Of a stretch of DNA of 17,455 bases, positions 1-6,026 are shown one piece after another. Made by a program: the position numbers and the translations under genes. This stretch comes from an uncultured Eubacteriales bacterium. Its GTDB lineage: Bacteria > Bacillota > Clostridia > Christensenellales > CAG-138. Numbering within the stretch: the first letter of the stretch is position 1; each line of letters starts with the position of its first letter. The notes beneath the pieces are model-generated. The model saw only the letters and a list, made by a program, of their open reading frames with translations, was not told where the DNA came from and did no database searches. Location of the stretch: positions 1 through 17,455 of the forward strand of contig URFJ01000027.1 of NCBI GenBank assembly GCA_900547135.1, written 5' to 3'.

Positions 1-421
1 GCTCGTCTCCCAGATCCTGTATTATAAAAGTCCCCGACGCTACCCTATTACCTATCGTGTCCCGTCCGATCCTCCGTTCGAACGCGTCCATCAACTCCCT
101 CGGAAAGCCATCGGGGAACGTGCGAAACGGCTTTTCCATTATAAGCCCTGCCAGTTCCCAATGGCCGCTTGTAGTATCCTTAGCCTTTGTAACCTCAGCC
201 GCCCTTCCGTAACACCCCTTCGGAGCACGTTCGCCTAATGGTAGCCCAGAACCCTCGATATGGCTCAAACCCAATTTGTAAAGGTTGGGCAGCCTAAGGT
301 CTCCTCTAAGCCTATATATATTTCCCAGGGTATTAGCCCCGGTATCTCCAAATTCCGCGGCGTCGGGCAACGCGCCAACGCCTACGCTGTCTAATATTAT
401 AAGTATCGCCCTCTTTTTCAT
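1..421 (-). CDS. deoB: Phosphopentomutase, N-terminal part (gene runs off the window)
   Basis: Interconverts ribose-1-phosphate and ribose-5-phosphate (and the deoxy forms) in nucleoside salvage; cytosolic, alkaline-phosphatase superfamily. The first 140 residues are visible, starting MKKRAILIILDSVGVGALPD. This contains the family's DSVGVGALPDA metal-binding N-terminus, and further on DTTSGHWEL carries the conserved threonine that is phosphorylated. The ATG at 421 is preceded by GAGGTGAT at a good distance (427-434). The rest of the roughly 390-residue protein lies beyond base 1. It follows spoIIM on the same strand after about 60 bases. In Bacillus subtilis the order is spoIIM-xerD-deoB(drm), so xerD is missing from this version. 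Identity is very secure; only the length is unseen. Confidence 0.95.
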   Translation of the reverse strand, partial: MKKRAILIILDSVGVGALPDAAEFGDTGANTLGNIYRLRGDLRLPNLYKLGLSHIEGSGLPLGERAPKGCYGRAAEVTKAKDTTSGHWELAGLIMEKPFRTFPDGFPRELMDAFERRIGRDTIGNRVASGTFIIQDLGDE

Positions 422-483
422 TTGGTATCACCTCATGAATTAATTTATCGTTTAGAATAATTTTATCACAACCGATAAGATAT

Positions 484-1101
484 TTAAATCAGGTTAATTA
501 GCCTTACAAGCACTGGAGCGGCTATTCCCTGAAACACTATATATGGCAGAAAAAAGATGGCGCTTGACAAAGCTGACTTAAGGAACTTTTCATCCAACGT
601 TGAACGTCCAAATTTGAGCTTCAGATGGGCGTTCTGCCTCCAAACGCTGAATGATGCTATACACAATAAAATGGATGGTATAAATAACAATATTTCGGGA
701 ATAACCAGTGCGGTAAAAAAAACGAAAACATCCTTCATACCTGCAGAATGCAATATAGCTCCCGAAGACATGCCAAAGATAAAGCCTTTTATAACTATAG
801 CCAGCGCTGCGGGGGCAATCCCGGGAAGCCAGATACCGCTTAGAAGAATAATTGCAACATACAACACCGTAGTTAACACTGAGCGCAGCAGCGATGCGCC
901 CAACGCAGGCGTGACATTACCCGCATACATAACTATATTTTCATAATACTTTGCAATTACCTCTCCATCCTTAGTTAACACCGTTGCAACTCCCGTAATG
1001 CACCCAAAGATAAAGATAAAGATTATTACGATTGTCAAAACGGGGTGATCTGATAACAATGCCCTCACGCCCTGTACAGAATGACGTTTGCTAACGGTCA
1101 T
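484..1101 (-). CDS. spoIIM: Stage II sporulation protein M (SpoIIM), membrane protein
   Basis: SpoIIM is part of the SpoIID-SpoIIM-SpoIIP machine that remodels septal peptidoglycan during engulfment in the mother cell; it is the polytopic membrane scaffold. The 205-residue product has about five hydrophobic segments: one near residue 25, a pair around 85-120, one near 140 and one at the C-terminus. The basic loop after residue 155 and the overall length (about 210 in the family) fit. A longer reading from a TTG at 1131 exists. I prefer the ATG at 1101 because AAAGGATGT sits just upstream of it and lies inside the longer version. It lies 116 bases after spo0A and about 60 before deoB. In B. 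subtilis the gene is sigma-E dependent; only a weak sigma-E-like match (CAGTATT, 13 bases, CATCCATT) is visible here. The call rests on topology plus gene order. Confidence 0.85.
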   Translation of the reverse strand: MTVSKRHSVQGVRALLSDHPVLTIVIIFIFIFGCITGVATVLTKDGEVIAKYYENIVMYAGNVTPALGASLLRSVLTTVLYVAIILLSGIWLPGIAPAALAIVIKGFIFGMSSGAILHSAGMKDVFVFFTALVIPEILLFIPSILLCIASFSVWRQNAHLKLKFGRSTLDEKFLKSALSSAIFFLPYIVFQGIAAPVLVRLINLI

Positions 1102-1217
1102 TTTTTCACATCCTTTGTGGTAGCTTGACAAATGGATGGTACTAATTACAAATACTGTTTATCTCTTCACCAATTCCATCCGCCGTATATATTCATATTA
1201 TTATAGGACATGGCTTT

Positions 1218-1985
1218 CTATGCACTAATAGTATGTTCGTAAAATACCTTTCTTCTTACTACATCCGCTATCATTGATATTAGTTCTGAATTTGTAGGCT
1301 TGCCTCTTGCGTCGCTTACCGTATATCCAAACAGCTCATGCTGCAGATCAATGTCCCCCTTAAGCCACGCATGCTCTATTGCATGGCGTATGCATCTTTC
1401 AACACATGCCGGAGTTGTATCGTATATAAGAGCAATTCTTTTATATATTCCTCCTGAAAGTGGAAGGGGACCCGCTGTGTTTACAGCCTCAACGGCGCTA
1501 CGCATATATTTAAATCCCTTCATATTAGCCGGAACGCCCAGTGATAGTAATAGCGCGGAAGCCGCAAAATCGGTCTTTCTTTTATATGCGGCTCTCATAA
1601 GTCCTATTGATGGCTCAGTCTCGAAGAGTTCTGCTACCCTCCACATCAGCTTTACTGGTGATATTGGCTGGGCGATAAAAAAATCTATATTATAATCATA
1701 AAGATGTAAAATTAGTTCATCATCATATATCGCCGAGCTAAAAATCACTTTAGATATTTTAATATCTATATCTTTAAGTATACTCAATACTTCAACCCCG
1801 TCCTTGTCAGGCAGTTGGGCATGGATTAATATACCCTCAGGGGAGTACTTTTTGATGCTTTCAACAACATCGTTGCCATTTTGGGCGGTATATATGCGAT
1901 GGAAAGCGTTATTTTCTTTAAAAAGGCTTATAAGCTGATTACAGTAGTTTTCGTCACTATGGGCAATCAAAAGGGAATGCTGCAT
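1218..1985 (-). CDS. spo0A: Spo0A-family sporulation regulator with degenerate receiver domain
   Basis: Spo0A is the master transcription factor for entry into sporulation, normally activated by phosphorylation of a receiver aspartate. The C-terminal domain (about 130-255) is typical: GVPANMKGFKYMR, then the recognition region VERCIRHAIEHAW, then FGYTVSDARGKPTNSELI, close to B. subtilis Spo0A. The N-terminal receiver (about 3-115) is recognisable by fold pattern but has lost its chemistry. The acceptor Asp position in ILIHAQLP is His55. The acidic pair expected after IA reads His9-Ser10. The conserved Lys of the KP motif is Gln106 (AQP). The Thr position is Ser. The product has 255 residues versus about 265 usually. 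GGAGGT lies before the ATG, 12 bases after spoIVB, the canonical neighbour. It is therefore either the main Spo0A working without phosphorylation or a diverged copy; this window cannot tell which. Confidence 0.93.
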   Translation of the reverse strand: MQHSLLIAHSDENYCNQLISLFKENNAFHRIYTAQNGNDVVESIKKYSPEGILIHAQLPDKDGVEVLSILKDIDIKISKVIFSSAIYDDELILHLYDYNIDFFIAQPISPVKLMWRVAELFETEPSIGLMRAAYKRKTDFAASALLLSLGVPANMKGFKYMRSAVEAVNTAGPLPLSGGIYKRIALIYDTTPACVERCIRHAIEHAWLKGDIDLQHELFGYTVSDARGKPTNSELISMIADVVRRKVFYEHTISA

Positions 1986-1997
1986 TGTATACCTCCA

Positions 1998-3260
1998 TTA
2001 GTTCATCGCATTATACATCCAGTAAGAATAAAGTGCGTAACCCCTCATAGGATCATTAATAAACACATGTGTGACAACGCCTATCAGCTTGCCATTTTGT
2101 ATTATTGGGCTCCCACTCATACCTTGTACTATTCCCCCGGTAGCTTCAAGAAGCCTTTCGTCCGTAACCTTTATTACCATTCCTTTTGTAGCGGGATCAC
2201 TCTGATCGTAAATCTTTATGATTTCACATTCGTACTCAGCTATCCCATTTCCATCTATCGTGGTCAAAATAGTCGCCCTGCCCGTTCTTGCCTCCTCAGG
2301 GTAACCCAGAAGTATTCCGTTTGGATATAAAGGATTTGACTCAACAGCGTCTAGCGTACCAAACACGCCAAACTCACAGTTGGTATCGATGATGCCTATG
2401 CCATCTCCAGAGGTGCTGAACGTACCCTTCAACTCTCCCGGAATGCCTTTAGCCCCTTTTGATATTCCCACTATTCTCGAGTTTAACAGCTTGCCTCCTC
2501 CTGTAGTTATAATTGAGCCCGTATCCACATCAGTAATGGCGTGGCCTAGTGCCCCATAGCGGCCTGTCTCCGGTAGACTAAATGTCATCGTCCCCACCCC
2601 GGCGGAGTTGTCCCTTATCCACATGCCCAGCTTATACACCTTATCCGCTACATCATAAGCCGGTTGTATCGTGCACTCCAGGTTTCCGCCATCCCTGACT
2701 ATTGTAAGAACAAGCGGTCCTGTAGCCTCGTTGCAAACCTGGCTTAGATGTTGAGCGTCTTTAATTTCAATCCCGTTTACTCTTGATATTACGTCTCCGG
2801 CCCTTACGCCAGCCTCATATGCTGGATTTACACTTCCGCTCTCTGTCATTACTTCACCCATACCTACCACAAGCACACCCTTTGTAGTTATATGTATGCC
2901 GATGGAATTGCCTCCAGGCATTACAAGTATATCCCTGCGTTCCTTTACGTTTATTGTTTTAAGCGGTATTAAATTGAAAAAATCTATTGTAATCGTACCT
3001 ACGGTAGATCCATCCTCATAGCCTGAGTGCGCTCCAAGGCTTTCATCCCCGCTTTGGGACGCCTGTATCTCGTCGGTTCCCTGTACATAAAAGGGCGAGT
3101 CGATATTCAGTATATCATTCTGAATATCGCCATCCCTGATGTATATTTCATTTGGCATCGACCTTAGGCGTTCCATCTGCGGCCCATAGTTGTACAGGCA
3201 TATTATGGCGCATATTACGATGCCAAACGTTTTTAACAAACACAGCTTTGTTTTTTTCAT
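1998..3260 (-). CDS. spoIVB: SpoIVB serine peptidase (stage IV sporulation, PDZ + S55)
   Basis: SpoIVB is secreted by the forespore into the space between the two membranes. There it cleaves SpoIVFA and so triggers pro-sigma-K processing in the mother cell. The 420-residue product (B. subtilis about 426) has an uncleaved-type membrane anchor at residues 7-25, a PDZ domain around 118-195 (AGVRAGDVISRVNG) and the S55 peptidase domain. The triad is in place: His240 in GALGHAITD, Asp367 in KVTDERLL, and the nucleophile Ser in GMSGSPII (380-387, equivalent to B. subtilis Ser378). The ATG at 3260 is chosen over one at 3290 because GAGGT lies directly ahead of it. spo0A follows after 12 bases, so the two are probably partly co-transcribed. 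A sigma-G-type promoter lies upstream (separate entry). Confidence 0.97.
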   Translation of the reverse strand: MKKTKLCLLKTFGIVICAIICLYNYGPQMERLRSMPNEIYIRDGDIQNDILNIDSPFYVQGTDEIQASQSGDESLGAHSGYEDGSTVGTITIDFFNLIPLKTINVKERRDILVMPGGNSIGIHITTKGVLVVGMGEVMTESGSVNPAYEAGVRAGDVISRVNGIEIKDAQHLSQVCNEATGPLVLTIVRDGGNLECTIQPAYDVADKVYKLGMWIRDNSAGVGTMTFSLPETGRYGALGHAITDVDTGSIITTGGGKLLNSRIVGISKGAKGIPGELKGTFSTSGDGIGIIDTNCEFGVFGTLDAVESNPLYPNGILLGYPEEARTGRATILTTIDGNGIAEYECEIIKIYDQSDPATKGMVIKVTDERLLEATGGIVQGMSGSPIIQNGKLIGVVTHVFINDPMRGYALYSYWMYNAMN

Positions 3261-3318
3261 ACGTATACCTCGCTCCGGCCTTGAACGCATTAATCAACGC
3301 CCTTTTAATAAACTCATT

Positions 3319-3340
3319 CCAGCTTTGTTATCAAAGCCGG
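3319..3340 (-). promoter_or_regulatory. Strong hairpin in the spoIVB leader
   Basis: CCAGCTTTG and CAAAGCCGG pair as nine base pairs (one G-T) around the four-base loop TTAT. It lies between the predicted sigma-G promoter and the spoIVB ribosome binding site. No T-run follows it on the minus strand, so it is not an ordinary terminator. A role in mRNA stability or translation control is inference. Confidence 0.5.
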
Positions 3341-3351
3341 CCTCACCGTTT

Positions 3352-3381
3352 TATAATCTGTCCGTAACTATAATGATATGC
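3352..3381 (-). promoter_or_regulatory. Sigma-G-type promoter upstream of spoIVB
   Basis: Read on the minus strand, GCATA (3381-3377) is followed after exactly 18 bases by GATTATA (3358-3352). The B. subtilis sigma-G consensus is GNATR, 18 bases, CATNNTA, so only the first base of the -10 differs. spoIVB is a sigma-G gene in B. subtilis, which supports the reading. It leaves an untranslated leader of roughly 85 bases. Confidence 0.6.
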
Positions 3382-3402
3382 TATTTGAGGAGTCGCTTTT
3401 TA

Positions 3403-3484
3403 GTGCCAAATGCTACTTATTTGGTAGAAAAATCCATTTGTTTTGTCCATTTTTGAATGAAAACTTTTAAATGTCATTTGGCAC
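3403..3484. repeat. 10-bp inverted repeat bounding an 82-bp AT-rich block
   Basis: GTGCCAAATG at 3403-3412 is perfectly repeated in inverse as CATTTGGCAC at 3475-3484. The 62 bases between are AT-rich and contain further CATTTG/CAAATG-like words and a small CTAC/GTAG dyad. CTTTTTA occurs just outside the left arm and two bases beyond the right arm plus GC, but no exact target duplication abuts the arms. It could be a tiny MITE-like remnant or a regulatory dyad. Confidence 0.45.
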
Positions 3485-3493
3485 GGCCTTTTT

Positions 3494-3517
3494 ACAAAAT
3501 AGGCGCCGTATGGCGCC
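3494..3517 (-). terminator. Rho-independent terminator of the ABC transporter operon
   Basis: On the minus strand GGCGCC, loop ATAC, GGCGCC is followed by TATTTTGT. It lies 11 bases beyond the permease stop codon. On the plus strand the same sequence appears as a ten-base tandem duplication (aggcgccgta, tggcgccgta). Confidence 0.65.
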
Positions 3518-3528
3518 GTAAAATTAAC

Positions 3529-4344
3529 TCAATTAAAAGTCCGCCATTTTATTAGCCTGCGTTCTAAAAAGGCAACGCCATAATACATTAACGCCGCAAG
3601 GATGCAGAGCACCACTATGCTCGCCATTACCAAATCCAGCTTAAATACCTGGCCGCCGTATACTATAAGGTAGCCAAGCCCCGCCTCTGAAACCAAATAC
3701 TCGCCGACTATTACTCCTACCCAGCTCATTCCTACGCTTATTTTAAGCGCTGATATTATAGTGGGTACACTTGAGGGCAGGATTACCATAGTAAATATTT
3801 GGAGCTTGGAAGCCCCCAGCGTGCGCATCAGCATTTGCTTTTCCCCGCCAATCTCCACAAAGCCCGACAGCACGCTCATCGTTGTAACTATAACCGAGAT
3901 CAGCAGCGCCATTACTATTATTGACTCAACTCCCGCGCCTACCCATACTATCAGGATTGGTCCCAAAGCAATTTTAGGCAACGCATTCAGTATTACAAGA
4001 TACGGATCTAGAATTTGCGATAGGGTCGGGCTCCACCATAGCAAAACGGCAATAAGCGTTCCAAGCGCTGTTCCCGCAACAAAGCCTACAACGGTTTCGT
4101 AAAGTGTAATCCCAATATGGTGGAATAGCTCACCGCCATTATACAGGCTGATTACCGTTTCCACTATTCTTGACGGACTTGAGGTTATAAACGGGTCTAT
4201 CCAGCCAGCTCCTGCCGCAGCTTCCCAAAGCCCGATTACAGCTATCAGCAGCGCATACCGCATAAATATTACAAAGCTTTTATGCCTTTTTATTCTTTTA
4301 AGATAACTAAGATGTTCGTCAGAATAGTTGTTTATATTTTTCAT
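3529..4344 (-). CDS. ABC transporter permease, nitrate/sulfonate/taurine (SsuC/TauC) class
   Basis: Inner-membrane channel subunit of a binding-protein-dependent importer. The 271-residue product has a cytoplasmic basic N-terminus, about six membrane spans and the BPD_transp_1 domain. The EAA-type loop that docks on the ATPase is visible as RTLGASKLQIFTMVILPSSVP-like sequence around residues 175-195 (conserved G and the LP pair). GEYLVSEAGLGYLI near 215-228 is characteristic of the SsuC/TauC/NrtB branch. Start: ATG at 4344 with GGAGG upstream; a TTG at 4374 would add ten residues but would contain that site. The gene overlaps the end of the ATPase gene by 26 bases, indicating coupling. The substrate (sulfonate, nitrate, thiamine precursor or other) cannot be read from the sequence, and no binding protein is adjacent. 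Confidence 0.93.
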   Translation of the reverse strand: MKNINNYSDEHLSYLKRIKRHKSFVIFMRYALLIAVIGLWEAAAGAGWIDPFITSSPSRIVETVISLYNGGELFHHIGITLYETVVGFVAGTALGTLIAVLLWWSPTLSQILDPYLVILNALPKIALGPILIVWVGAGVESIIVMALLISVIVTTMSVLSGFVEIGGEKQMLMRTLGASKLQIFTMVILPSSVPTIISALKISVGMSWVGVIVGEYLVSEAGLGYLIVYGGQVFKLDLVMASIVVLCILAALMYYGVAFLERRLIKWRTFN

Positions 4345-5101
4345 AAGAATCAAGCTCCCTCCATATTCTATCAAAGTAATCCTTGAAGCCCTGTGTATTT
4401 CGCCTGCTAAGAGGTGTGTCTGCGTTAAGCTGGATTACGTATTCGCTCTTTAGCCTTGCGGGACGTTTTGTAAACACTACCACGCGGTCACTCATAGCTA
4501 TAGCCTCCGCTATATCATGGGTAACTAAAATGGCCGTCTTCCCTTCGTTTCTAATTATTGAATAAATCTCGTCTGCTATCTTTAGCCTGGTTAAATAATC
4601 AAGCGCAGAAAACGGTTCGTCCAGAAGCAAGATATCAGGTGAACACGCAAGTGTACGTATAAGCGCAGCCTTTTGCCTCATCCCTCCTGAGAGCTGCCTT
4701 GGGTAGCTATCCTTGAAATCATACAGTCCATATTCCGCAAGCAGACGCAGTGCATTGGCTCGCGTTTCGCTGTTTGCGATCCGCTTAACCTCAAGTCCAA
4801 GCATTATATTGCCTTCGATTGTCCGCCATTCAAGCAGGAAATCCCTTTGAAGCATATACCCAACCTTTTCATGCATTCCCCTTACCGGTTTATCTAAAAC
4901 GGATATCTCTCCATCCGATGGAGTTATAAGTCCCGCAATCATTGACAACGCGCTTGTCTTTCCACAGCCGGATGGTCCTACTATTGATACAAACTCTCCT
5001 TTTTTAATTTCAAGGCTTAATTTATCTATTGCGAGTGTTTCCGTATGCGGTTCGTGATAAGTAAGGCTTACTTCCTTCAGCTCTACTACCGCTTGTGTCA
5101 T
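4319..5101 (-). CDS. ABC transporter ATP-binding protein, nitrate/sulfonate/taurine class
   Basis: Powers import together with the overlapping permease. All nucleotide-binding motifs are intact in the 260-residue product: Walker A GPSGCGKT (42-49), Q-loop YMLQRD, signature LSGGMRQK, Walker B ILLLDEPFSAL and the switch histidine in LVTHDIAEA. The sequence after the Q-loop (FLLEWRTIEGNI) is typical of the SsuB/TauB/NrtC branch. The ATG at 5101 has GGAGG seven bases upstream and overlaps a preceding in-frame TGA as TGATG. An upstream short ORF may therefore be translated into it (separate entry). No solute-binding protein gene lies on either side, which is unusual for this class; it may be encoded elsewhere or lost. 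Confidence 0.95.
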   Translation of the reverse strand: MTQAVVELKEVSLTYHEPHTETLAIDKLSLEIKKGEFVSIVGPSGCGKTSALSMIAGLITPSDGEISVLDKPVRGMHEKVGYMLQRDFLLEWRTIEGNIMLGLEVKRIANSETRANALRLLAEYGLYDFKDSYPRQLSGGMRQKAALIRTLACSPDILLLDEPFSALDYLTRLKIADEIYSIIRNEGKTAILVTHDIAEAIAMSDRVVVFTKRPARLKSEYVIQLNADTPLSRRNTQGFKDYFDRIWRELDSYEKYKQLF

Positions 5102-5230
5102 CAAAATGCCTCCAATGCTAATTGATATGCCTGCCGGAGCGCGCCCACATCTGAATCATAGTAAGTTCGCGCCCGTCTCCAGTGCATCATACACCAATTT
5201 ATTCTTCGCCTCAGGCTTGCGTGAACGCAT
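5101..5230 (-). other. Possible tiny ORFs leading into the ABC ATPase gene
   Basis: Two short frames run toward the ATPase start. One begins ATG at 5230 and reads MRSRKPEAKNKLVYDALETG then four residues to a TGA at 5158-5156. The other, one base shifted, reads from an ATG at 5190 through YYDSDVGALRQAYQLALEAF to a TGA at 5103-5101 that overlaps the ATPase ATG as TGATG. Read together they look like one protein of about 43 residues with a one-base frameshift near 5158. I see no good ribosome binding site before either ATG and recognise no family. A remnant of a lost upstream operon gene, a leader peptide, or chance are all possible. Confidence 0.25.
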
Positions 5231-5300
5231 TCAAGCCGAATAGCATATTCAGTATAAAAGGCGCTTTCAGCTAATATTCAATATATAGGGAGGTGATAAA

Positions 5301-5501
5301 GTGTTCAGAAGAAACCTTGGCTCATTTTTGCGGTGTAACTGTGGAAGGGTCAGGCGAAGACGCCGCCCATGCTTTTTTGGCGGCCCAGCTTGCCTGATAA
5401 TATTACTGGTTGCGTTAATTATAGCGCTGCTTTGCGCTCCAGTATGGGTTGGCATTATGGTGCCAATCGTAGGAGTAGTTGTATTAATCGTAATAAGATA
5501 A
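5301..5501 (+). CDS. Small Arg/Cys-rich membrane protein, unknown function
   Basis: A 66-residue protein starting at GTG 5301, preceded by a near-perfect ribosome binding site GGGAGGTGAT at 5288-5297. Residues 1-28 are basic and cysteine-containing (NCGRVRRRRRPCFFGG, with Cys12, Cys14, Cys23, then Cys31). Residues about 30-65 form one long or two short hydrophobic membrane segments ending VVVLIVIR. I do not recognise a family. The strong ribosome binding site and the sharp basic-to-hydrophobic design argue that it is real. It stands alone, transcribed toward rpmB, with a terminator-like hairpin just downstream. A small spore or envelope protein would fit the neighbourhood, but nothing in the sequence proves it. 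Confidence 0.7.
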   Translation: MFRRNLGSFLRCNCGRVRRRRRPCFFGGPACLIILLVALIIALLCAPVWVGIMVPIVGVVVLIVIR

Positions 5502-5513
5502 TAAAATGAACGA

Positions 5514-5551
5514 CAGATAAAAAAACATTGCACAGGATTTCCTATGCAATG
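5514..5551 (-). terminator. Rho-independent terminator of rpmB
   Basis: CATTGCA (5526-5532) and TGCAATG (5545-5551) form a seven-base stem, with AGG/CCT pairing inside. On the minus strand it is followed by TTTTTTTATC, a classic U-tract. On the plus strand it is followed only by ATCTTATTAT, so it may also weakly terminate the small gene ending at 5501. Confidence 0.8.
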
Positions 5552-5598
5552 ATCTTATTATGCTATGTATATCCCGCAAATAATAGCGGAATAGAACC

Positions 5599-5790
5599 TT
5601 AGAAACTGCGCTCAACCTTATTTGAACGAAGGCACCGGGTGCAAACATTCATCCTGCGCGGAGTTCCGTTTACCACAACTCTGACCTTTTGTACATTTGG
5701 CGCCCAAGAGCGCTTTGTTTTACGGTTAGAGTGGCTTACCAGGTTACCGGACATAACGCCTTTATTACAGACCTCGCAATACTTACCCAT
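5599..5790 (-). CDS. rpmB: 50S ribosomal protein L28, zinc-binding form
   Basis: Structural protein of the large ribosomal subunit, needed for assembly and joining of the subunits. The 63-residue product has the family signature: GKYCEVCNKG at the N-terminus, SHSNRKTKRSWAPNVQ in the middle, and RMNVCTRCLRSNKV at the end. Two CxxC pairs (Cys5/Cys8 and Cys50/Cys53) mark the zinc-containing paralogue type, as opposed to the cysteine-free form that many Firmicutes use under zinc starvation. The ATG at 5790 has AAGGAGGTGT directly ahead. It is monocistronic, with its own sigma-A promoter (5840-5868) and terminator (5514-5551). The usual clostridial neighbours of rpmB (asp23, the DAK-type kinase, recG) are not here. 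Confidence 0.97.
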   Translation of the reverse strand: MGKYCEVCNKGVMSGNLVSHSNRKTKRSWAPNVQKVRVVVNGTPRRMNVCTRCLRSNKVERSF

Positions 5791-5839
5791 TTCTACACCT
5801 CCTTGCCTACATTACGCATGCAAAAAATCAAACAAAGGT

Positions 5840-5868
5840 ATTTTAGCATGCGGGGATTGGTTTGGCAA
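5840..5868 (-). promoter_or_regulatory. Sigma-A promoter of rpmB
   Basis: On the minus strand TTGCCA (5868-5863), a 17-base spacer, then TAAAAT (5845-5840) preceded by TGC, an extended -10. It points at rpmB with a leader of about 45 bases. Confidence 0.75.
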
Positions 5869-5984
5869 TACAATATTTTGATATATTATTGTTCATAGTT
5901 CCTTTATAACACAAAGCGATCTGTCATAAATAAATAAATTTGTCCTCTTTATAATAAAATTCCTGACCTCTTGGGTACAATTCC

Positions 5985-5993
5985 TGATATAAT
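5985..5993 (+). promoter_or_regulatory. Extended -10 promoter upstream of the DUF362 gene
   Basis: TGATATAAT is a full extended -10 (TG, one base, TATAAT). The best -35 is CTGACC at 5963-5968 with a 19-base spacer, which is poor. The short repeat ATTCCTGA at 5959-5966 and 5980-5987 brackets the region. Confidence 0.45.
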
Positions 5994-6026
5994 GTGTATT
6001 AAAGTACTGTCATGGAGGATGTTGTA

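Noticed and set aside
1881..2330. 149-codon plus-strand frame across the spo0A-spoIVB junction
   Set aside because: Shadow of two well-identified genes; no ribosome binding site or recognisable protein.
3503..3520. Tandem 10-bp duplication as a CRISPR-like or satellite repeat
   Set aside because: Only two units; read on the minus strand they form the stem of a normal terminator for the ABC operon.
5267..5533. 88-codon minus-strand frame over the small Arg/Cys-rich gene
   Set aside because: The plus-strand frame has a near-perfect ribosome binding site and protein-like design; the minus frame overlaps the rpmB terminator and has neither.
5639..5898. Plus-strand frames antisense to rpmB and its promoter
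   Set aside because: Ribosomal protein L28 on the minus strand is unambiguous, and the frames run through its sigma-A promoter.
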